Below, piece by piece: positions 42,228-50,478 of a stretch of 64,000 bases of DNA. Numbering within the stretch: position 1 is the stretch's first letter; each line of letters starts with the position of its first letter. The notes beneath the pieces are model-generated. The model had not been told where the DNA came from. It made no database searches and saw nothing but the letters and a program-made list of their open reading frames with translations. The DNA lies in NCBI RefSeq assembly GCF_000143415.4, contig NW_003314262.1, positions 1,353,960 to 1,417,959 of the forward strand, given 5' to 3'. Made by a program: the position numbers and the translations under genes. The DNA is from Selaginella moellendorffii. Its lineage: Eukaryota > Streptophyta > Lycopodiopsida > Selaginellales > Selaginellaceae.

Positions 42228-42648
42228 TCCATTTGCCGCCATATGTCAGTATTAGGGTCACGACCATTGGAGAGAGAAGAGGAAGTGAAGTGAAGAAGAA
42301 TAAAGGAGATGAAGAGTTCCTGGACGAAATGCTCTAAATCGTGTGAACGAGCAAAGGGAAGCAAAGGAGTGTTATTGAGTGCACCAGTGAAAACACCCAA
42401 GGAACACTTAGGTATTTGCTCTAAGGTAAAACTGCTGGCCACAGTGAGGACATGGAATATCCATGGTTGCTCAACGATGCTCCCTTGCTTCCCTTCGTAC
42501 TCGAAGCTGCTCGTTCACTAGAGCACTTCGTCAAAGAACTCTTCATCAAGGCATCCTTTATTTTTCTTCCGATGATGGACTGTTTTTCTTTTTCCAATGG
42601 TCGTGACCCTAATACTGACGTGGCAGCAAATGGAATGGTTATAACGAA
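42228..42648. repeat. Imperfect inverted repeat, arms about 170-180 bp
   Basis: The left arm (42228-42395, TTCCATTTGCCGCCATATGTCAG onward) matches the reverse complement of the right arm (42467-42648), sharing TCAGTATTAGGGTCACGACC and several coding-like blocks. Both arms read as related peptides (LLPFxxxxxLEHFVKELFI) on opposite strands, so a piece of a gene was copied head-to-head. The spacer is about 70 bp. It could make a hairpin transcript. Confidence 0.75.
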
Positions 42649-42799
42649 TTCTTCTTTTTTTCATTTACAGTACGATTTCGAGGAGAAACTTGCGCTTGAG
42701 CTAGAAGAGGAGAGAAGATCCCAGCTGCATCCTAAAAGGAGAATAAAAGAGCAAGAACAAAAGATTGGAAATCTCGAGATGGCCATTCGAAGGCTATGA
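42452..42799 (+). CDS. Gene fragment, unrecognised coiled-coil tail
   Basis: The open frame includes PWLLNDAPLLPFVLEAARSL and EHFVKELFIK, and after a possible acceptor (TTTACAG at 42665-42671) continues YDFEEKLALELEEERRSQLH and ends EQKIGNLEMAIRRL at 42799. The second part has heptad character. The family is not recognised. The first part lies in the right arm of the inverted repeat. From 42800 to about 43330 I see no gene. Confidence 0.3.
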   Translation: MEYPWLLNDAPLLPFVLEAARSLEHFVKELFIKASFIFLPMMDCFSFSNGRDPNTDVAANGMVITNSSFFHLQYDFEEKLALELEEERRSQLHPKRRIKEQEQKIGNLEMAIRRL

Positions 42800-43332
42800 A
42801 GGTGGTTTATCCCTGGTATTTATGTTCTTTGGTTCTGAAATATTTGCTTGCACAGGTAATTTTGGACGCATCTGATAAGATCATTAATTTATCTGTACTA
42901 ATGCCTTACCTGGGTGATGATCTCTGGGATGTGTAAAGTAAGCCGTGTAGAACCGAGGGAACACAATGCCATAGGCTTTACCCAAAAATGCCATAGAAAA
43001 TACTTTGTTGCGTAGATTTAGAAGTTGTTTTCGAAATCGTCCAAACGTAGCACCTGAAACAAGTATTCACGACCTAAGAACATTAAGAACGATACATACC
43101 AACAACTTTTCTTGCATTAGAGCTGGATCAGTGGGTATCTACAGAAACAGGAAAAAAATTCAATGAGAAGGCTGGCCAGCTTCAACTGCGCCTCCGGAAT
43201 CAAGCCAAAAGTACATCGCTCTCGAGGCAAGTTGAAGTGTTCCCTTTGTTTCCTTCTTGAAACATTATACTTTGGCTTCCCTTGTTCGAATCCCTTCAAC
43301 ATAGACTCCCCAGGGGGCGACTCTCTGAGATG

Positions 43333-44640
43333 GAGGATCCCGTGTGTTTCCATCGGCAGGCGGCGGCGGCGCTGGAGCTTCTGGTGCTGTCAATGTCTTC
43401 GTCAATCGGTGCTATCCCGCAGGCAAGCTCAGCGGCCCGATGCTTTCTCTCTCTCGGATTTCCTCTTTGGTTACCATGGCATCATCCTATAGAGTTGAGT
43501 TGACCATGGCTATTGGGCTATAGAGTTGTCACTCCCAGGTATGTATCTTCGCTTTGATTGTTTCAGAAGCAGCGTGTTGCTCTGGTTTGCTCGACCCGTA
43601 CTTCTGCAATGCGGTCCAGAATTTCTCCGTGTTTGGACGCAACGTTGTGTGCCAGGACTGGTCTGGCATTGTGGCCTTCATGCCGGGTCTCATTCCCGAT
43701 TCAGCAAGCACTGCCTCAATAGTTCTCGCTCCAGGCTCCAGGCCACAGGATTCCGCAGCTTGTGGAGCTGTTGCAGGCCTTCGTGGACGGCCTGGGACTG
43801 TTTGAAGTTAAGGTGACTTGCCTCAGCGAGCCAGCGACCTTTCACCCGGAATTGTACTCGGGACTCCAGACAGGATGCAGGAAGTATTGTGCGGGGCCAG
43901 CACGACATGGAAGCCACACAGAGCGGTTCTCGTAGAGACGGATGTGCTTGTTTCCACACACAAAGTACATATGGAGGCAATATGCTCCATCCTTTGGAGC
44001 CGTGACGTGACCTTCGGTATCCAGTCGCTAGACGATGTAGAAGATATCGTCACAAGGTTCTGCAAGGGCGAGACGAGCAGGATTGCCAGGCCAGCCTTCA
44101 CCGTAAGGTCAGTCAAGCACTTCTATGCAGCTGTCAAGAGCGCCAGTGACAAGCTCGCCAAGCTCGGGGAAGTGTGGAAGTTGTTTCGGACCAGGAGCGA
44201 CACAGTGACTGTGTACTGCAACTCCGTACGCAGGTGAAACTGGTTGCTTCTGGGGTGGAAAGTGCGGGTTTTGAAGTGGCTGCAGCGCACATTGACATGC
44301 CACAGCACTGCATTGAAGAGACGAATCGGGCTTTTTGCCAGCGTGGTTTGCTTCTATAATCTACAGTGGAAGGCAGCATGTTATCAACTTTGACATGCCC
44401 GAGTCCGTGGATGAGTATTTGGCGAGAGCAGGCGTGCACAGGCTACTTTGGATGAGAAAGGTGGTGAGCATCTGCTCTGAGCTTGAAGTTTGTTTGCTGC
44501 GCGAGTTTGAGAGGAGCCTTGGTTTCGAGGTTGATCTCCTGGTTGCAAGAGACCATCGTCTGAATGGAAAGAAGCCACCTCGACGAAAGAGGCAAGAAAA
44601 AGAGAAAGTTGGTCACTCTGGTAAAGATTGTAAGAAATAA
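43333..44640 (+). pseudogene. eIF4A-like DEAD-box helicase pseudogene
   Basis: Fragments follow the eIF4A order in shifting frames. These include FSVFGRNVVCQDWSGIVAF (nucleotide-binding region, GKT lost), STASIVLAPGSR (from the LAPTREL motif), GIVLGTPDRMQEVL (TPGR motif), and an expected DEAD box now reading VETDVLVS. Next are a degenerate SAT region, HFYAAVKSASDKLAKL with TVYCNSVRR, VINFDMPESVDEYLARAG, and a Lys/Arg tail. At least three frame changes occur. All catalytic motifs are damaged, so helicase activity is not expected. The middle frame (43818-44237) is still open for 139 codons. Confidence 0.7.
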
Positions 44641-45798
44641 AACTAAACATCTGCTGGCAAAGGGTAATCACCAAGCTGTGCTGAAGCAACGCAAGCTCCT
44701 GGGCCTCGGCAATGCTGGTCAGCGGCCGCCTCCTCTCCCACTTCCTTGGAAACTTGAGGAGCTGCGGTAAAAAGAGAGTTCAAACGAACACTTCCTCCCC
44801 TAGCACGCGCTCACTGCCCGGCCAAATTTCGCAAAAATATTTCGAAAGGACTCACAATAGAAAATTGATATTTACCGAATTACTCAGCATCCAACGGTGT
44901 TAATCCAGATCCGGCAGATCACAAAGTTCCCCTATAATAGTAGATTATATTAATATGGATCTTGACCGGGTTCCCTTAGAATATTCGCACTTCAAACTAT
45001 AATCCTGGCTGTATATAAGCCCATGTTGGTTTAATTAGTTGCAAGCTCATTCTATGCTTGAAATAATTTGGGGCTCTTTCTTGGGACTGATCAATGCATG
45101 CTCGGCATTTGTTTGTGATCATGTGCATGAATGCCGTGAACACTACCGCCACCACTGCCACCATTGCCATCACCAACGTGGAGCCAAAAAGTTGTACTCT
45201 TGGCTGGGAAGAGGATATCTTCCCTGCTACGAAAGGAAAACTATCAGAAAACCAGACAGAGCAGCTCTGTTGGATCCGATAGCAACGGCACCGCTGGGAG
45301 CAACAAAGGTCTGCTCATGAGCAGGATGCTCTGTTTGGCTCCGCTGTTTTTGCTCGCTGCTGGTGGCGAGCAGCCAGTTACCAAAACGGCCAAGACAGCT
45401 TGATGGAGAGCTGCCGCTTGTGAATTTTTAGAACTTGAGATTTCTCTTCTCGGTGATAATTGGAATGAATGAAGCGATTCTTGAATCTTGAATCTTCTGC
45501 AGTGTGTTGGAGCAATGCGCTGCAGAAAAGTTTCAAGAATCAAGAATCGGTTTGTTTTCTCGTCAGCTAAACAAGAATGGGATTTAAACAATTTTCAAGG
45601 TTTAAAAACCAGTTCCTCGTCCCAGTCATGCTGGGCTGAAAACTTTGAGCTTAGAAACCTTGAAAGAATATATATATAGCATTTCTTGGAATTATTTAAG
45701 CTTTCAAGTAATAAGTCTTGTGAATGTAATTTGGTGCAATAACTTCGTTTATACCTCCTGACAGCGGGTTTGCACGTTGCCCAACCAAGCTTCTGAAA
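44641..45798. repeat. Intergenic DNA with hairpin-forming repeats
   Basis: No gene is seen. Three fold-backs stand out: a perfect 14-bp palindrome CTGCTCATGAGCAG (45311-45324), TGCTCGC/GCGAGCA around an 8-base loop (45351-45372), and a near-perfect 75-bp hairpin with about 28-bp arms (45475-45549, CGATTCTTGA...). The arm phrase TCAAGAATCAAGAATCG returns at 48925 and near 50000 in a looser form. This suggests a dispersed fold-back family around the receptor kinase gene. Confidence 0.6.
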
Positions 45799-47598
45799 TC
45801 ACGCGTGGAATCTGTTTAGGTTGACATCGTCAGAGGCATTGCTTGTACTGTGCAAAGAAGACTTCGAATCGTAATCTTCGGGAATCTCAGCACTTGTAAC
45901 GACAATGTCTGTGTTTGCTGCAAGCGGCAAATTTGGCAGCTCTGATTCACCACTCAAGACTTGGCAGCACAGCCTCATCGTCGGCCGCTCCTCCGAATGC
46001 CAAGAGCAGCATCTTAGGGCCAATTGAATTACTCTCTCAACCTGCTTCATATCAATTCCATCTTGGATCCTTGGATCAACAAGTTCTGCGGGTTGACTCA
46101 GTGTTCCGGCCCATTCCAAGAGCACCATCTTAGTGTCACCAGCAAACCTGTGGTCGACAGCGCGTCTTCCAGCAACAATTTCGAGTACAAGAATCCCGAA
46201 ACTGTACACGTCGGATTTTTCAGTGGCTCTTCCACTATAAGCAAGCTCCGGTGAGATATAACCCAATGTTCCCGCCCTGGTCATCGTTTGAGAGCCGATT
46301 GTGTGCTGCATCAACCGGGCTAGGCCGAAGTCCCCCATCTTGGCAGTCATTCTTTCATCCAGCAGGACATTTGCCGCTTTGATATCCCTGTGAACAATCC
46401 GCTTCTCCAACCCTTCATGCAGGTATCTTAGCGCCTCTGCAACACATCTGATGATATTGAATCTTTGGTTCCAGGATAGCGGATTAGTTGAACCCGAAGC
46501 GCTTGTGAAGAGTACCTTGTCTAGGCTTCCTTTGGACATGCATTCGTAGACGAGGAGGAGCTTATCGTGCTCATGGCACCAGCCTTGGAGCGCGACCAGG
46601 TTTTGGTGCCTTACCCTGCTGATCATGTTGAGTTCTTCCCGGAACTGCTGCTCAGCCTCATGATCAGGTGAATTGCTTTGAAGGTCTTTGACTGCGACTT
46701 CTATCCTTGATGTTGGTGTATTTTGCAGGAACCCCTTGTAGACGGTGCTGGTTCCACCTCTGCCTAGAACTTCCTTGAAGTCAGCTGTTGCAGATCGCAG
46801 CTCTTTGAAGGTGTAGTTTATCGGAATGTTGGCAGCTAGCAAAGCCGACCTCTGCAACACCTTCTTCTTCATCAGCTGCCTTCTTCGTGTTCGAAAAATC
46901 AAAAGTGCTGCTCCAGCAATCACAAATGGGCCTGCAATCGCCAAGAAGTATAAATTCAGGCCTTTTGAAGCAGAGGCAGCACCAGCAGTTGAGAATGACC
47001 AAGACGAAACTGTGACTATGTCGTTTGTTTCAAGAGCTTGCAACCCCTGGAAGAAGTAGCCGCCAGTGATAGAACAACTGAAATCGGTGATTGGCATGCT
47101 TGGTCGAGAGTTGGTATTCTCTGCAACATAAACACGGACGGAGTGTGGAGCTCCATGAAGATGATATTCTACCCATGCGTTGACAGTGGCATTCGTGGAG
47201 AAACGGAAGTTGGATTTAGATGAAGATGCATTGCAGCCATGAACAGAAACCCAATGATCTGCAAAACTGAAAGCCACTTGGAGTGGATCGCATGGGTACA
47301 GGGGATCAGCATAACAAACTGGGTAGTTCGGCGATGTCCCCGCCACTAGGAATACAAGCCTGCCTGTATCACTATGAGTCCGGAAGACGAAGCTGGCATC
47401 AAATGACAACGGCATGCGGGAGACAGATAAAGCATAGAAGGCTTGGCTGAAATTTGAGGCCGGAAATGTGATCTGATTAAAATCCAGGATGGCATTACCT
47501 CGAAAATAGTGATCGGAGGTGCCAGGGAAACGGAAGCTCAGGCATTGAGCTTTTGCAAAGGATTGAAGCAGAAGAACCAGAACAAGAAAAAACACCAT
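45799..47598 (-). CDS. L-type lectin-domain receptor-like kinase
   Basis: Intronless, 599 residues from MVFFLVLVLLLQSFAKA, a clear signal peptide; an ATG 70 codons upstream is in frame but would bury it. Extracellular part: legume-lectin-like fold (FRFPGTSDHYFRGNAILDF to VTVSSWSFSTAG). A transmembrane segment (LYFLAIAGPFVIAGAALLIF) is followed by a kinase with GRGGTSTVYKG, VAVKDL (Lys), HRDIKAANVLLD (RD type), DFGLA and GTLGYISPELAYSG. The kinase appears active. The lectin metal-binding signature (VEFDT and HVGID-type) is replaced by VAFSFADHWVSVHGC, so sugar binding through Ca/Mn is doubtful. It acts at the plasma membrane in sensing or defence, by family knowledge. Confidence 0.9.
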   Translation of the reverse strand: MVFFLVLVLLLQSFAKAQCLSFRFPGTSDHYFRGNAILDFNQITFPASNFSQAFYALSVSRMPLSFDASFVFRTHSDTGRLVFLVAGTSPNYPVCYADPLYPCDPLQVAFSFADHWVSVHGCNASSSKSNFRFSTNATVNAWVEYHLHGAPHSVRVYVAENTNSRPSMPITDFSCSITGGYFFQGLQALETNDIVTVSSWSFSTAGAASASKGLNLYFLAIAGPFVIAGAALLIFRTRRRQLMKKKVLQRSALLAANIPINYTFKELRSATADFKEVLGRGGTSTVYKGFLQNTPTSRIEVAVKDLQSNSPDHEAEQQFREELNMISRVRHQNLVALQGWCHEHDKLLLVYECMSKGSLDKVLFTSASGSTNPLSWNQRFNIIRCVAEALRYLHEGLEKRIVHRDIKAANVLLDERMTAKMGDFGLARLMQHTIGSQTMTRAGTLGYISPELAYSGRATEKSDVYSFGILVLEIVAGRRAVDHRFAGDTKMVLLEWAGTLSQPAELVDPRIQDGIDMKQVERVIQLALRCCSWHSEERPTMRLCCQVLSGESELPNLPLAANTDIVVTSAEIPEDYDSKSSLHSTSNASDDVNLNRFHA

Positions 47599-48222
47599 GG
47601 ATGAATGAATGAGCGGCTTCTCTCTAAAACTCCGTGTCTTAATACTTGAGAGGTGTGTACTTCCGTGTTCTTTAAAAATAATGTTGTTTTTCCTTTGAGT
47701 AGAATGAGTTAGAGTGTGCGCAAAAACGTTGTCCCCACAGACACCATTTTGTATGATTTTGTGCTCGTAACATTTTTTTTGCCACAAGATCTCTTGCTTG
47801 GTCAGCATAGTTGAGTCAAAGCAGGTTGGTCAATATATTGATCTTTCAACTGCTTCAACGTGCATCAGTTTCAAAGTTTGACAAATCTTCGATCCCTTCC
47901 TTCGCGAACATTAAGCAACAGTTGTCATCGGATCCGTCCACGCCAAGGCAGTGACGTTTTCGGAGGAATTTATGACGCTTACGAAAATGAGATGCTATGA
48001 GCCCAGGTCTTCTAACATTGGCAAAGATTCAAACAAGGCATATGCAAAAACACCGCGTTCCACAGAAGGCTATCTTGCTTTGGGATCCTTTCAAAAACCT
48101 TCTTGATATTGTTTTGCCATGTTATACATATGACTTAGTAAATTTTAGAATGCAATGCTGCACCATGAGATCTCCAGAAGCAGTTCCTGGCATCGGTTCA
48201 GATTCCCTCTCTGGGCAAATTT

Positions 48223-48630
48223 GTGGCATCAGGGCAGACTGATCGCAGTTCTCCAAGAGATCAGCTGCCAGTTCCTCCCTCAGTCTCCAATCAACCCTCC
48301 CTGCAGAGCGAGCAGCGGATCAAGAGACGAGCTGCAATCGCCATTCATACTTTTGCCCAGATACCAGTGCTCAAAGTTTGTTTTCGTAATTCTCACGAGG
48401 TCCAGCCCCAATCTTTCTCACTCTGTTTCCTTTTGCTAGTCCTCGAGCTAGCGCTTCTACTCCTCGGCCTCCTGGTACTTCTTCTCTGCCTATTAGTGCT
48501 CCACTCGCACGCCTTTCCACTCTGGGAAAGCAAGCGATTTCAGGGTGGTATTTCCACGGTGTTTCCCTCCCGAGAACGCTTCGAGAAGATTGCAAGGGCC
48601 TCGTTCTATGGCGTCTCGAATGCCAGGTAA
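48223..48630 (+). CDS. Hypothetical ORF with one membrane segment
   Basis: A 135-codon frame containing a strong hydrophobic run (LVLELALLLLGLLVLLLCLL) followed by HSHAFPLWESKRFQGGI and SRERFEKIARASFYGVSN, ending at a GT-like AGGTAAAC junction (48627). It could be the first exon of a membrane protein or a remnant. No family is recognised. The start lacks an ATG that is clearly better than others. A hairpin (GCAGACTGATC.../GATCAGCTGC, 48234-48268) lies inside its 5' part. The region 47809-48222 shows only a probable receptor-kinase promoter. Confidence 0.25.
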   Translation: MASGQTDRSSPRDQLPVPPSVSNQPSLQSEQRIKRRAAIAIHTFAQIPVLKVCFRNSHEVQPQSFSLCFLLLVLELALLLLGLLVLLLCLLVLHSHAFPLWESKRFQGGISTVFPSRERFEKIARASFYGVSNAR

Positions 48631-48768
48631 ACAAGAAAAAAAAATGGTTAGTAGTGCATACATCCCCGTGCTCATCGCCTGCGCTGAGCCATATCTGCGC
48701 ATGCATCTCCTGTTCGCAATCAAACAACAACTTTGTGACACTGGCGACTCATGATCGTGATCCACCTC

Positions 48769-48843
48769 AAAGGGAAGCAAAGAGTTTACAAGCAGTCAAG
48801 CTTCAAGGTTGGCTTGTCTGCTTGTAAAATCTTTGCTTCCTTT
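48769..48843. repeat. Fold-back hairpin, 32-bp arms
   Basis: AAAGGGAAGCAAAGAGTTTA... (48769-48801) pairs with 48812-48843 with only two or three mismatches and a 10-base loop. The right-arm phrase CTTTGCTTCC-CTTTGAAATAGATC recurs at 49801-49826. Confidence 0.8.
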
Positions 48844-50139
48844 GAAATAGATCCTTTCTCAGGTACTGATGAAGATATTCTCCCGGCCGTGAGCTCATTT
48901 CTCTTTTCCAATGCATGTAGAAGTGTCAAGAATCAAGAATCGCTTCATTTTCAGATTCTGGGTCCCATGATTCTCTGTCCAATCTGGACGAGCAGCTGAG
49001 CTGGTTGCGAGCATCGCGGCCATCGCCCGCTAATTCTCCCATGGCTTAATTAGCTACAGACGATCCTTGGGTAATCATTCTGTTGGTAATGGAGCTAGTG
49101 TTTAGAAACCATTCCAGATGTGCCAGCTCCAGCTCGGAAGGATGCGGATAAGAACACACAAACTATTCAGAGCTCTTCTCCCCGTCTTACAAGCAAACGA
49201 AAACAATGTCTAATCATCTCCAACTGACAATGCCGGCCCGGTTGCATTGGTTTTGTGCCATTCCATTATGTAAGGAGAAAGCTTAGCCTCGACTCGTCCT
49301 CTCTATCTAGTGGCTCTCAGTCCCTCTTGCGAGTAGTGCTCGCAACCCTTTCAGGTAAGTCACTAACTAGCTATCCTTTTGGGATTGATTGTGTGGCCAT
49401 TGTTTGTCTCGTGCACAGATCGATGGTGAGTGCTTTAAGCACCACTGCCACTCGCGTGGCGAACATGGTGATGGGTCGCCACAAGCTTGTGACCCATCAG
49501 TTTCCTCCTCTTCGCAGTCGTAACCACAACGTTGTGGTTACGGCTGCGAAGAGGACAGACTGAAACTGATCGAACCAGCTCTACTGGGTCAGGTGGCAGC
49601 GCTAGTTGGGGAGTTGGAAGGGTGATAAGCAGGATCTTCTACTTTATCCCACCGCTTGTCCTGGTAGCGGTGGGGATAGCTGCTGTTGTAGACTTGGCCG
49701 TCTGGGTTTTTGCTGCCTTTGGGCTGCTCCCAAAGGCCAACCCAGTGGCAGCAAACCCAAACGGCCAAGTCTACAGCGTCATAGATTTCCTGGCTGCTTA
49801 TCTTTGCTTTCCCTTTGAAATAGATCTTGAGATTCCTCTTCTGCGCACTTCGGGACGCGCTGCAAAGAGAAAAGAGCCCACCAATCGGTTCCTGGCCGGA
49901 AGCGATTACATTATTCTGCTTCATCAGTACCCTGAGAGAGAATCATTTCATTTCTCTGTTTTAGAGACCCATTTCTATCTCATGATTCATTGCATTAAGA
50001 ATCAGCTCAGAAGAAGCACAAAAGAAAGAAAAGATTCATCCAAGCTTTTCTATTCACATCAGTGACTCGTTTGGCTCGCAGATCCGGTGATGGCCTCGAT
50101 CATGGGTTCCTTGGGTGATCATTCTGTTGGTAATGGAGC
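48829..50139 (+). repeat. Diverged tandem duplication of about 1 kb
   Basis: Matching blocks recur in the same order: ATCTTTGCTTCC/CTTTGAAATAGATC (48829 and 49801), a loosely matching GATTCTGGGTCC...CATGATTC region (48952 and about 49950), and CCTTGGGTAATCATTCTG with TTGGTAATGGAGC (49075 and 50109). Offsets are 972-1034 bp, so indels separate the copies. The hairpin chain lies in the part that does not match well. From 50140 to the end of the alpha-COP gene (50478) nothing else is seen. Confidence 0.6.
49428..49777. repeat. Chain of consecutive inverted repeats
   Basis: At least six fold-backs occur in 350 bp: GTGCTT/AAGCAC (49429-49443); GCCAC/GTGGC (49447-49460); ATGGGTC...ACAAGCTTGT...GACCCAT (49471-49497); a long palindrome centred at 49530/49531 with 24-bp arms and one mismatch (CAACGTTG centre, arms extending towards CAGTTT); TATCCCACCGCT/AGCGGTGGGGATA (49645-49678); and a 96-base hairpin (49682-49777) with about 30-bp arms around an inner CCTTTGGG/CCCAAAGG stem. 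An ORF through part of it (49255-49563) is not considered a gene. Confidence 0.85.
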
Positions 50140-50478
50140 AGGAACTCTCTGAGCCCTCCAGATCGCTAATCTCTTCCTTGATCATATGGCAGAAACGCCC
50201 CTCTTGCAAAAACCTCACAGGATCCAAAAGGCTAAAAACTTGACAAACACTGGCTCTAGACTTCTCTGGAGATTTCATGACAACCTCGATCCTGATCTCC
50301 ATGCCCTTCCCACAACAATTGCTCACTATTCTCCCATATCGCTGTGCCTTGAGGAAAAATTACATATATGAGGACGATTCACTTAAACCTAAACCCTAGA
50401 CACTAAACCCGGATATTATTTATAAACCCTGTAATTATGTTTCGCGCTCTTTTCCTTTTAAAAACGTTAGTTGATTGA

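Noticed and set aside
49255..49563. 102-codon ORF across the hairpin chain
   Set aside because: Composition is set by the inverted repeats; no homology or splice logic.
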